This document shows, one piece after another, positions 1-10,745 of a stretch of 64,000 bases of DNA; the first letter of the stretch is position 1, and each line of letters opens with the position of its first letter. The notes beneath the pieces were generated by a model, which saw only the letters and a list, made by a program, of their open reading frames with translations, was not told the origin of the DNA and did no database searches. The translations under genes were made by a program, and so were the position numbers. Source of the DNA: Silene latifolia. Lineage: Eukaryota; Streptophyta; Magnoliopsida; Caryophyllales; Caryophyllaceae. The stretch covers positions 21,128,469-21,192,468 of the forward strand of contig NC_133538.1 of the NCBI RefSeq assembly GCF_048544455.1, given 5' to 3'.

Positions 1-1496
1 TAACTAATCAACTAGTGAATGTAAAACGAAATAAACAAACAAGCGAAAGAACAAAGAGACACGAGGTTTTTGAAGTGCTTCAGTTTCACAAGTCGAAACC
101 TACGTCCACTATTCTCGATGAATAAATTTAGTACCTTTCTACAGATTACAAATTTACTAACCCAACTCGTACAACTAACTCTAGCTGTAACTAAATGAGT
201 ACCGTTAAATACTCGAGTGACTAACTTACGCTAATAAGAAAGCACTAATGATTCTTGCAACGGTTCACGTTAATGAACCAGTAAGAAATCAACTAAGCAC
301 TATTATCTTATAACGATAACAATAAGAATGAGTATACAAGTTTAAAACACACGACCTTTCAAAAGATAACAAATCGGTTTTTCTGCTTGAAAACACACGG
401 TTTGCTTTGTAAAATTAAAATCAATTTTTATGCTCAAGGTCTCTACCTTAGATGTTGTAAAGAGTAAAGTATTTATAGAAAGGAAAGATTAGGGCAACTC
501 GGTTTACAAGAACCCTAATTGGCCGAATAAAAGAGATATGTTAACAAATCATATCTTTTATTATCTCTTTCCTAAAAGCCGTAAAAGATAATAAAGAATA
601 TTTCAACAGATAGAATATAATCTATTAAAATATTATCTTTACTATAAATTCTAAGATATGATAAGATTTCCTAAAACAAGAATATCTTTTATCATAAACA
701 AATATATTAAGTAAGATATATGAGATATGTAAAGATATTTTTATAGAATAAAATCTTTACCAAATATACCCTAGGTAACACGAGATGTCACGGCTCATAA
801 GCCTCGTGACTCGTGCATACCCTAGCTCAATATATGGGTTAGAATTTAAGTTTTAAGAGAGGTTTTGTTGAAACCGTAATTAGTATCAAGGTCCAACTCA
901 TAAGATGGTCCAAAACAACTACTAGTCAACGTTCAACATAAAACCGAACTCTGCACTAAACCGGGCTTAATTAAATAAATACTTTTATCAAAACATTTAA
1001 AATAAACTTTAAACAATTTTCAAAACAATTTTGAAACATTATAAGTCGTGTATAATAAACTCAGCATCTCAATGTTATAGTAGGAGAGCTATAACATTGA
1101 GCTCTTTTACTAGTAATGTTATAGCTGCAAAGCTATAACTTTACCAATTCAAGAAACTCATTCTTGGTTATCATTACGAGATAATGACCTATACTATTCT
1201 AATCTTCAGGGAGATCTTCGAGTATAGGCTACGTCATCATCCAAGCATGATTAATCTTTAGACGGACTTCGTCTTCACATAAATCTTGAATGAATCTTTA
1301 TATCGTTTGATCTTGAATAGAGGCTTGAACATTTTATACTATCATCACAATCTCCTTTGTTGCTTGTAATAACTTGATTCTAAAATACTTAGACAAACGA
1401 TTACGCGCAACAAGTATGTAAAATATAAAACACCTTGACATCATCAAAACACAAACATATAAGCTATGTGGTTCAACATAAATCATAGTAAACCTT
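1..1496 (-). repeat. Probable Copia-type LTR fragment
   Basis: AT-rich sequence without a convincing ORF. Read on the minus strand, its right part (about 1430-1465) has the 'ttgatgatgtcaag' type motif that is common near the starts of SIRE-like Copia LTRs. The left part (50-130) resembles in style the U5 side of the Copia LTR at 57291-58870, including a 'cctacgtcca' phrase. No PBS, PPT, second LTR copy or TSD is visible, so the family and exact limits are uncertain. The left side runs off the window. Confidence 0.35.
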
Positions 1497-1920
1497 GGCC
1501 TGGACCGGAAGGTTGGAAAGGGTGAGACTCGTAGCGAACATTAGGGCACCGTGGTGAGGGCGGAAGCTAAGCTATTTGTGCTTTAGGGTGAATTGAGACC
1601 AGAAGGAGATATTCACTGCCCCTTTGACCATACTTGCATTGACCTGAGACCTAGATTGCTTGACTGAATGATCATGGTGAACCGACTGTCTTAGCTGCTT
1701 TTTCCTTGTCTGCTTAATCTTTATTCTCCTGCCTTTTTCTCTTTCTCATTCTCATTAGTTTAGAACAACTCGATTAAAACCCCCCAAATCGGTTACCGTG
1801 ACGAACTTAGACAAAGTTGACATTTTCCGATCTCCCTGTGGAGATCGACCGGACTTCCCTAACTATATTAGTTAGAGCCTATTGATTATTTTTGATAGGT
1901 ATACGACTGCCCTGTCAATG
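1497..1920 (+). repeat. Gypsy-like LTR terminal fragment (tentative)
   Basis: Not similar to any other repeat in this window. On the plus strand it contains 'ccctgtggagatcgacc' (about 1834-1850) and then a tract ending near 'gccctgtca'. This layout is typical of the 3' end of Athila/Tat-type LTRs. It abuts the truncated family-B LTR at about 1920/1921 with no primer-binding site between them, so the junction is probably a deletion or recombination breakpoint. The assignment rests on general familiarity with such LTR ends. Confidence 0.3.
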
Positions 1921-3146
1921 TCTTACAAGTCTCATTGAAAAGGTAAGTGATGGGTAAAAAATGAAAGGATTCATAGGCTCGCATCTCATCAAACATAACA
2001 TGTGCATAAGTTGAGATCACAACAAGTAAGCAGATAAATTATGAAAACATATTAAATTAAGCATGAATCATCCCCCATGTTGGTTTCCCCTAATTCCCCA
2101 TTAACCCTAGTTAAGGAAACTACTCACTTATTATCAAGTTTAACATGTTAACAAGGTTGTCAATTATATTAACCAAGCAAAACATGATGAATAAATGAAG
2201 ATGAATAACAATAATTAAAAAGGGATTAAGAAAATTATACCTAATGATGATTCCAAAATAATAATGCAAAGAATAATAGAAGTACTTGATGATTGATGGA
2301 AGGTTGTCAATCTCCCAATAAACCCAAATAATCTTCAATTACCCAAAATAAAAGATGAACAATAGAGAAATTAAGGAAATGAGATTTGTATTAATACTTG
2401 ATTAGAAGTTGATTACAGGATTAAAGAGAGATTAGAATAATATAAACTACACTAAAGATTGATAAGAAGAACATGATAATCTAATTAGACTAATGGGGTA
2501 TTTATAGTGGGGATTAGGTGCACAAATTAGGGTTACTAAGGGCTTAAATGACGATTAAGTCCTTGAGGAATCGCTCCTCTCAAGAAAAGATGCGGGTCTC
2601 CTTTTAGCTAGTCTTTCATAAATATACGCATCTCGAATGAAGAAAGAAGGGGGCGTGTTTCTCTGGAGGACAATTCGAGCGTCTAAGGGTCGGGACGGGC
2701 AGATTGGGGAGCATCTGGACGAGCGGCCTGGCAGCTTAGACGAGCGTCCTGGGGAGCTTCTGGACGGGCGTCCCGAGGGGTGAGACGAGCAGATCTTAGC
2801 TTAGCTTCCATTTCTTCTTTTCTTCTTTTTTTCTTTCAACAATCCTCCGGGATTTTGTCGGAGATGCAAGGATCTTTTTCAGCATTTCTCATCTACTACA
2901 TTATGTACAAATTAAAGGCTTTCTAGTCTTGTCTTCTTTTTTATGCTTGGTCATTAGATTCGATCAATTTAGCTCTATTTTGCCATGAAAATGCAAGGTT
3001 TGCACTCCTCGCCTACCAAGGAAACAAAACCTCAATGAATATGCAAAACAAAGGACTAAAGATAGTAAATGACCCAATTATGCACTAAAAAGCATAGGAA
3101 CGAGGCTAATTCGGGGACTAAATATGCTCAAATATTGATCACATCA
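1921..3146 (-). mobile_element. Truncated LTR of Athila-like family B
   Basis: The reverse complement of this stretch follows the element B LTR (37196-38971) from its first base, TGATGTGA at 3146, to the 'cttacaagtctcattg' segment near 1921. About 500 bp of the LTR 3' end and the whole internal region are missing. It keeps the TATA-box region (reverse complement at 2499-2508, equivalent to 37871-37880) and the GC-rich 'gacg/cgtc' motifs (about 2640-2790). It ends precisely at the first recognisable base of element A's LTR remnant (3147), so it probably inserted into element A and was later truncated. Confidence 0.8.
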
Positions 3147-3438
3147 GAAATAAAGTACTAATAATAATTATAATAAAATTCATCGGAACAAACCGAGTCA
3201 AATAAAGAAACAAAACACGAGTCTTTAATATTACGCAAGGCTGGACGCGGACACAAGCAGGCTCGCGCTCCAGTCGCACCTCGGTCGCGTGCAGGTCGCG
3301 CCTCGGTCAAATGCAGGTTGAATGCAGCTGCTGCCGCGTCTTAGTCTTTTTTCCCATGCACGCACGATTAGTGCACCTTAAGCGCACACGTCTCAGGTGT
3401 CTTCATATGTATCCGGGCCCATCTTTCCTTGAACTTGG
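3147..3438 (-). repeat. Element A 3' LTR, part left of LARD1
   Basis: Nearly collinear with 59446-59735 of the other LTR of element A. It contains the GC-rich segment at 3240-3320 with 'ctggacgcg' and 'cgcgctccag' arms. It is cut at 3438 by LARD1; the last five bases (3434-3438, cttgg) are the target-site duplication. Confidence 0.82.
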
Positions 3439-4086
3439 TGTAACACCCCCATACTCCAAGTGCCTTACCAGGACCACTCAGGTATGGAGACATCACCATC
3501 TCGGTTGCCCGAGGTATGATAATCAAATAGACAAAATAGAAACAACATTTATTATAAATAGTTTAATGAATGAATACGATCCTCGAAACCAAACTGAAAG
3601 TGCAATACATTATTCAAACTGTCTGTTCTCAACTGAAACGTAAATAAAAGCTAAACTACAAATGGAAGACTCTATCGTCATGTCGTGGCCATCCTGCCTA
3701 TCCTCGTATCATCTCTATACTGCCAATATCTGCTCACCATCCCCGAATGGATCACCGCAGTTTTACAAAACAACACCGGGTCGATCACTAATCACACAAT
3801 CAAAACAGAATAACAATAATAAAAAGACAGACAAAATGAATCACACACATACACACACAACACCAACTCCCATCATCATCTCAACACCGATCGTCCACCG
3901 GACCAGCCACAAGCTGGGGGACCGCAGCCGTTCCCACCTAAGCCCCGCTCATCGTACGAGCGATAACCCTGTATCATTAATGTGCACATCCCCTTTCGTG
4001 GCGGGTTCCACGAAGGGCGAAACTAGGGCGTGAGATCACTCCCGCAAGTGACCCCACTCAGCCGAGAACGCATCTCGAGAACCATC

Positions 4087-4137
4087 ACAACCAATCACAA
4101 TCACAATCACAATCACAATCACACTCACAATCACAAT
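4087..4137. repeat. (AATCAC)n hexamer microsatellite
   Basis: Roughly eight hexamer units with one variant unit (ACTCAC). The same site in the other LTR (9864-9910) has fewer units, so the array changed length after insertion. Confidence 0.9.
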
Positions 4138-4605
4138 CAAACAAATAACTACAAAGACATCACCAATATCCCATTATGGGACTAATACCGAGTAGGAAAT
4201 CCTACCGAAAGCAAACACGCAGACGATCTAAACAAATTGTCTCAAAACGGCTCCTCTACGAATTCTCCTCCTATCACACATAACACATAAAGGCTACCAA
4301 TTACTTACTACTCATAAAACCCCCAAACCCTAAATTAGGGTTTGACCAAAACTAGCAAAACATTATAAAAATTATGCTAGAAGCTTACCCTCGACGCAAG
4401 GAATCCAACAACACGAAAAACAACGAGAATCGACCGTCTGAACTCCGGGAATCGTTAAGGATACGATTAGGAAGAAGAATCGCCGCTTTCTCTCTTAAAC
4501 AAGTTTTAGGTTTTGGTAAAAGTGTTTTAAAACAAAGACGAATTGGTTTAAATACCCTAATCGCATAATTAACAAAACCCGCGAAAACTCCCCGTAAAAC
4601 CGACG

Positions 4606-4675
4606 CTCGATCGAGTACCCAAGGTACTCGATCGAGTACTTCTACTCGATCGAGTGCCCGAGCTACTCGATCGAG
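4606..4675. repeat. Cluster of four CTCGATCGAG palindromes
   Basis: Four perfect 10-bp palindromes, usually flanked by TA/GTA, lie within 70 bp of the LTR in the first 175 bp of its sense strand. The cluster recurs at 10379-10448 and, with about six perfect copies plus one degenerate copy, at 8171-8337 in the interior. A role as a U3 protein-binding site array is inferred only. Confidence 0.85.
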
Positions 4676-4778
4676 TGCCCAACAGTCGAAACTATTTTGT
4701 CGCGACACTTACCCTTACTCGACAGAGTAAGAGCTACTCTATAAAGTACCCCCAAGGCTATAAATACGGAGTATTACA

Positions 4779-5385
4779 GTCTTCCCTCCTTAAAAAGAAC
4801 TTCGTCCCCGAAGTTCAACCCATACATAAAAACAAACATACTAACTCGATCAAGACACAACAACGTGACTAAGAACTCAAAACAAAACTCCAACCCAAAC
4901 ATGAACTCGTAACACCAACTCCACTAACTATTCCTACCTCCACAACATGGCTCACGATATCGTATCAACTCCACATATATATATCTCTCACGACACCAAC
5001 TCCATACATAACCAACTACCATCCTCTAATGCCGCTAGCTCCATAATATCATCCACTATCAAATCCAAAATCAAGACACTCATAGACATCAAACGGAATG
5101 TTACATTCTACCACCCTTAAAAGGAACTTCGTCCTCGAAGTTTACTCAGACTCATAACATCATCCTTCAACTGTCAACATTATATAAAATATTCTCATAC
5201 TCCGAAGCATCACACTACTACAAGCACGGCCATGGCCTTTTAACACCATCAACCACAACATATACAAATCCATATCTTATGCTACACCAACACTCTACTT
5301 CCAAATATACTGCTATATGAACAACCATCAAAATCTCTTTTATCGCATCCTACTCCTCTTAAGATAAATGTTACGTCCTCGTAAC
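4779..5385 (-). promoter_or_regulatory. LARD1 PPT and three hairpin/PPT-like modules
   Basis: Next to the LTR the sense strand has the purine tract 'aaggagggaagac' (about 4779-4791). This is preceded by a perfect 8-bp hairpin with a GGGA loop (4797-4816, stems GAACTTCG/CGAAGTTC). Two further modules of the same design follow: 5124-5143 (stems AAACTTCG/CGAAGTTC, loop AGGA, then 'ttttaagggtggtagaatg') and 5370-5385 (GTTACG/CGTAAC, loop AGGA). A PPT primes plus-strand DNA synthesis. The hairpins have no established role that I know of. Confidence 0.7.
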
Positions 5386-8300
5386 TCACTAATACCAACT
5401 CCTAGATACATCTCATTACCCTCTTTACCACCACATGTCAAAGATAACCGTCTATAAACCAAACACTCACCATGCATATATCTAAGGCTCTCTTACTTAA
5501 ACAATTCTCATACTTTAATTCACTCATCAAACCACCTAACTTATACCTCAAAATCTTTAGCTTAACCCAAAACTTCCACTCTTCCACATTTTCGCAACAT
5601 GACATACCTCTCTATATAAGGCACTTATCTCCCGTAAGCATAACTCACGATCCACACTCGTTATGTACACGCACACTAGATTATCAAGTTCTTTCTTCCA
5701 TTACCGCAAAACTCATACACAACTTAACATGACACTAATTCCCAATACCCTACACTCACTGTCTCAACAAAAGATTATGAACCACCTGCATCTTTCGGGT
5801 CATTACCACACATGTTCTACGACTCACTTGCCATTACCATGTCTACCGAAACCTTAACTAGAACAAGATCATAATTATTGTAACGACCTCTCACAACCGT
5901 ATCCCATCAATAGAACATCACTATACCATGACAACAACGAAAACATATTCAACTCTATTTCCTATCATACTCTACCTCATTCTTAACTTAACTCGGTAAA
6001 GAGAACATCAATAAGCAAGACAACTGTCTACATGCGAAACCAAACTCGCAGGAGCAACATCAAACAGAGCAACAAACTATGTATAATCGTATGTACTTTC
6101 GAAACTCGAATCATAATCATCCCGCCTAATCCACCACAACCGGTGACGGCATCACAACACCGCCACCAACAACCACACCGTAGTGCGAAAATACCCGCAT
6201 CACAACACTAAATATCGTGTCCGGATCACCACCCGAGGCACCACAACCACATCGATAGACATCACAACTGCATACAACTCCCATAAACACCGACTCAGGA
6301 TAACTTTTCACCAAGAAAAACTTACTCAAATCCACTTTACTAAATCATAGCACAACATATTTTATGAATTAAACAGATACTAACCTCGTGAATATCATCC
6401 CCTTACCATATCACATATTGACATGTATCATGAATACAGACAATCATAACTAGTCATGCCAAATCAGTCAAATTATTACCTTTTTGGATATCATTCCAAC
6501 GTTCTCGTATCCAACATGTATTACAAAAAATTCAGATAACAACTTATAATTATCACACCATACCATTTCTTGTGAGGTCACAACCTCACACAAACATTTA
6601 TATATATGACATAGACCCATAATCACATCCAACCAATCAATCCCGATCACGTAAGTTACCACTCAACAAAGGTTACCTATCGCCCGAGCTTAACTCATAC
6701 GCCACTCATAACATATTCCCCCATTCGCACAACCATCACTTCCTGCCAAGTATAACCATACTATTACTATTCAACTATTAGCATCCGCCTCATCTAACCA
6801 CATCTTATACCCTCTCACAATTATACACAACAATCAGGTCCCTACCAAATCAACCTCTTTTGAATTGCTACCTTTCTAATATACCATCACTCTTAACCAT
6901 TAGTCACAAACCATAACACCACCACTGTTCGGACATCAAACCTCTTTCACTCATCTCTAAATATCACGATTTCTTTCCTATCTTTGGTTAACATTCCAAT
7001 AGCTATCCTCAAATTCACCAATCAAAATTACATCAACATCATTCCCAATACTATCTTACTCGTATTTTCATCTAACTCTCCACCAATTATCGATTATCGT
7101 GCAAATTCTCCACCAACTTCTTACTCCCTTAATTCCTCGAAACTCATGATTAATCACGTTGTCCTGAAATTTCTGTACAATTGTTAACTTACTTATTCTT
7201 TATAGTATCATATATCCCGATGATTCCTTACTTTTATATCACATAACTCCGGTGAATATTTTTCTCAGCTTACTTTTATCCTTCTTTTCTCTTCATACTC
7301 AACAATTCCATTTAATATCCCAACTCCTATTACTTCTACCTAACCCCTTTAGTGCTCCAATTACCTTCTCATCGCCCCAAAACTCAAATCTCACTATTTC
7401 ATGTCTATATCATCTCATTCTTTCTTACCTTGGATCCTTTCTCATCACTCCACTCACTCACACTTGTCACTAATTTGTCCATAAAAATCAACGTTTAATG
7501 TTCAAACAATTACATCTCCCTTTTTACATCTCTAGAAATCAAAATTCTTTTTATATCGTTAATCGTCCAATGAAATCACACATTAGTTTCGTCTCTCGAT
7601 AACACAAATTCCCAAACTCAGTCACTATCTGCAAATCCACCTCGCGACATGTCTCCATTAAGTTCACTATATACCACTCTTCTCAATTCCTCTAAAATGA
7701 CCTTTCATTACATATATTCCTACTCAACACTATTCCTAACCATCTCCCTCCATAATTCGTTATACGTCTCAGATTGTTACTATCCACATCCTTTCTTTCA
7801 ATCTTTTCATTCTCATGTTCCATAAACTCACATCTCCCCCTACCCCCATTCACTTACTTTTACGTTACTCAACACACAACCATATCACTCATCTCATTTC
7901 ATCTCGTAAAAACATGCTCTATGTCTCAATTAAGCCATAACAATCTTCCTTTTCTTTTTCCACTATCTATCACAACACATATAACCCATGTCCTCCCACC
8001 AAATTCCTACTCACCACAAAGGCCACTCACTTCAACATAAGATTGGGTAACTTACGTATCAAGACCAACATACATGTAAAACAATGCATAAAGAAGCAAT
8101 ATAACAACTTTGAATTAAACAAAATATGCAACGAATTCAAAAGATAAGCATATGACCCAAAATAGGGGTCACTAGATCGAGTACAGGCCACTCGATCGAG
8201 TAAGGGACTTACTCGATCGAGTAGGTCAAGATCAGAAGCACGTAAAACAAATCACCAGGGCTACTCGATCGAGTAACTGAGGTACTCGATCGAGTGCCCC

Positions 8301-9205
8301 CTTACTCGATCGAGTACCAAGGATACTCGATCGAGTACCCCAATTCTCAGCACTGTCCAGTTTTCGTAAAACAGTCATAACTCACTCATTACTTGGTCAA
8401 TTTGGGCGTGTGACCTATCGTTAGAATCGTAAAAGGACAAGCTATCACCTCCAATTGGAATCACATCAAAATCATTTATGCATCTCAAGTTATAACAGTT
8501 TAAAGACAACCTCTTTATAATCGAAAATCACAACTACTTGATTTTACTTCCAAACAACTTAAACGACAACCAAGCAAACAAAACCAGTCCAAAACTCATG
8601 AAACCAGTATTCATAATCATATGTTACTATTTTCAAAAGCCAAGCAACAACATTAATCATGCACATAATTTATCTAACTCATTAGTCATGTACTAACCGC
8701 ATACTTTAAATTTTATAACTTTTCGTAACACAACACTCTCATACATTACAAATCCTATTTCCATGTTACTAATACAACAACAATACAAATACACTCCGTC
8801 ACCTAAACATATTCATAATCACAAAATTCATATTCTTATGCAATTGCTACTCCATCCTTTCCAATCAATTCATCATGCTATTAAAGCCACATTGTAAATC
8901 ATTCAACATGTTATCATCTCATTAACATGTTCCACATATCATTTTCTTTCAAATGCTCAACTTCCTATTTCAACACCAAACAATCAACACACTTCATCAC
9001 TTTGTTGCACAAGTTAATCAAACACACAGATGACTCGACAAACACTTTCCCCATGTGACCGGTTCAAAGTTGTAGGGCGACCCCTTGCGACTTTAGGACG
9101 TCTCCCAAGCCTTTGCACTAGCTCCTACAACTTTTACCCCGGGTTCTTTTTAGTTGACTCTCTCTATGTTCATTAAGTTCATTGGTTACAGGTTTCAGGA
9201 TCGTC
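5386..9205 (-). other. LARD1 interior, non-coding
   Basis: No ORF longer than about 90 codons and none with a recognisable domain. The plus strand is conspicuously poor in G and rich in C and T, most strongly at 7240-8040, so the element's sense strand is purine-rich. A second palindrome cluster lies at 8171-8337. The last about 170 bp before the PBS (9040-9205) form a leader that resembles those of TR-GAG and LARD2, including the 'gttcattggtt' and 'cgggttc' phrases. Confidence 0.7.
8171..8337. repeat. Interior cluster of CTCGATCGAG palindromes
   Basis: About six perfect copies and one degenerate first copy (ctagatcgag). This matches the LTR clusters at 4606-4675 and 10379-10448, although the surrounding sequence is different. 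Confidence 0.85.
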
Positions 9206-9217
9206 GCTCTGATACCA
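9206..9217 (-). other. LARD1 primer-binding site
   Basis: The reverse complement reads TGGTATCAGAGC, the standard plant LTR-retrotransposon site complementary to the 3' end of initiator-Met tRNA. It lies two bases from the 5' LTR (9220) and fixes the element's orientation. Confidence 0.92.
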
Positions 9218-9219
9218 TT

Positions 9220-10553
9220 TGTAACACCCCCATACTCCAAGTGCCTTACCAGGACCACTCAGGTATGGAGACATCACCATCTCGGTTGCCCGAGGTATGA
9301 TAATCAAATAGACAAAATAGAAACAACATTTATTATAAATAGTTTAATGAATGAATACGATCCTCGAAACCAAACTGAAAGTGCAATACATTATTCAAAC
9401 TGTCTGTTCTCAACTGAAACGTAAATAAAAGCTAAACTACAGCGAAGACTCTATCGTCATGTCGTGGCCATCCCAAATATCCCCGTATCATCTCTATACC
9501 TGCTCAATATCTGCTCACCATCCCCGAATGGATCACCGCAGTTTTACAAAACAACACCGGTCAAGATTAATCACACAATCAAAAAGCAGATAATAACAAT
9601 AAGGCAAACAGACAAATGAACTCACACACATACACACAACACCAACTCCCATCATCATCTCAACACCGATCGTCCACCGGACCAGCCACGCCAGGGGGAC
9701 CGCAACCGTTCCCACCTAAGCCCCGCTCATCGTACGAGCGATAACCCTGTATCATTAATGTGCACATCCCCTTTCGTGGCGGGTTCCACGAAGGGCGAAA
9801 CTAGGGCGTGAGATCACTCCCGCAAGTGACCCCACTCAGCCGAGAACGCATCTCGAGAACCATCACAACCAATCACAATCACAATCACAATCACAATCAC
9901 AATCACAATCAAACAAACTAACTACAAAGACATCACCAATATCCCATTATGGGACTAATACTGAGTAGGAAATCCTACCCGGAAAGCAAACACGCAGACG
10001 ATCTAAACAAATTGTCTCAAAACGGCTCCTCTACGAATTCTCCTCCTATCACACATAACACATAAAGGCTACCAATTACTTACTACTCATAAAACCCCCA
10101 AACCCTAAATTAGGGTTTGACCAAAACTAGCAAAACATTATAAAAATTATGCTAGAAGCTTACCCTCGACGCAAGGAATCCAACAACACGAAAAACAACG
10201 AGAATCGACCGTCTGAACTCCGGGAATCGTTAAGGATGCGATTAGGAAGAAGAATCGCTTTCTCTCTTAAACAGTTTTTAGGTTTTGGTAAAAGTGTTTT
10301 AAAACAAAGACGAATTGGTTTAAATACCCTAATCGCATAATTAACAAAACCCGAGAAAACTCCCCGTAAAACCGGACGCTCGATCGAGTACCCAAGGTAC
10401 TCGATCGAGTATTTCTACTCGATCGAGTGCCCGAGCTACTCGATCGAGTGCCCAACAGGTCAGAAACTATTTTGCTGCGACACTTACCCTTACTCGACAG
10501 AGTAAGAGCTACTCTATAAAGTACCCCCAAGGCTATAAATACGGAGTATTACA
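9220..10553 (-). repeat. LARD1 5' LTR
   Basis: 1,334 bp, the partner of 3439-4778. It contains the GNRA hairpin (9281-9294), the shorter (AATCAC)n array (about 9864-9910), the inverted telo-box (10100-10118) and the palindrome cluster (10379-10448). The TSD cttgg follows at 10554-10558. Confidence 0.9.
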
Positions 10554-10704
10554 CTTGGATTCCGTTTCAAACTTGTAAAACCGGCCCAATAGCTAACCAA
10601 AGGTCACTAACAAATAGCCTGCAATTAAGCTCCAAAATGCTACTTCAAACCGTCGAAACCATAATAATTCGCTGCAAATAACTACGACTAAATGAGTCGT
10701 ATCA
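10554..10704 (-). repeat. Element A 3' LTR, part right of LARD1
   Basis: Collinear with 59732-59882 and continues the LTR broken at 3438. The sense-strand LTR begins with TGATACGACT at 10704. Confidence 0.85.
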
Positions 10705-10745
10705 AATTCCCCATGCTTGAACTTTTACTCGTCCTTGATGTAAAA
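10705..10745 (-). promoter_or_regulatory. Element A polypurine tract with upstream hairpin
   Basis: The sense strand reads 'gttcaagcatggggaatt' directly into the LTR, as expected for a PPT. Just upstream (10723-10745) TTTTAC and GTAAAA arms flank a segment containing 'aaggacgag', a degraded version of the hairpin seen before the PPT in elements B and C. The string ccccatgcttgaact (10709-10723) is repeated exactly at 11548-11562. Confidence 0.75.

Larger units (their letters stand above)
3439..4778 (-). repeat. LARD1 3' LTR
   Basis: 1,340 bp and almost identical to 9220-10553. Notable contents: a GNRA-type hairpin at 3500-3513; an (AATCAC)n stretch at 4087-4137; an inverted telo-box (AAACCCTAA / TTAGGGTTT) at 4325-4343; and four copies of the palindrome CTCGATCGAG at 4606-4675. 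It ends gtattaca at 4778. Confidence 0.9.
3439..10553 (-). mobile_element. LARD1: large non-autonomous LTR retrotransposon
   Basis: A complete 7,115-bp element with 1,340-bp and 1,334-bp LTRs, TG...CA ends (tgtaacaccc ... gtattaca) and a perfect 5-bp TSD, cttgg, at 3434-3438 and 10554-10558. A PBS complementary to initiator-Met tRNA lies inside the right LTR and a PPT lies inside the left LTR, so the element reads on the minus strand. The 4.4-kb interior has no gag or pol ORF, which fits a LARD (large retrotransposon derivative). LTR ends, PPT context and leader resemble TR-GAG and LARD2. The PPT neighbourhood looks like that of Tekay-type chromoviruses, a likely but unproven source of enzymes. 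The LTRs differ mainly by small indels, so the insertion is relatively young. Confidence 0.9.

Noticed and set aside
3311..4033. Two plus-strand ORFs near the LARD1 left end (the second half of one recurs at 9182-9424)
   Set aside because: They cross the element A/LARD1 junction or lie in LTR sequence opposite to the element's sense strand.
4606..4675. CRISPR-like regularly repeated CTCGATCGAG units
   Set aside because: Units are 10-bp palindromes with short irregular spacing inside an LTR of a plant retrotransposon; no cas genes and no spacer structure.
9206..9217. Possible tRNA-related gene fragment
   Set aside because: Only the 12-base primer-binding site complementary to a tRNA end is present; no cloverleaf around it. 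The same holds for the other PBS sites.
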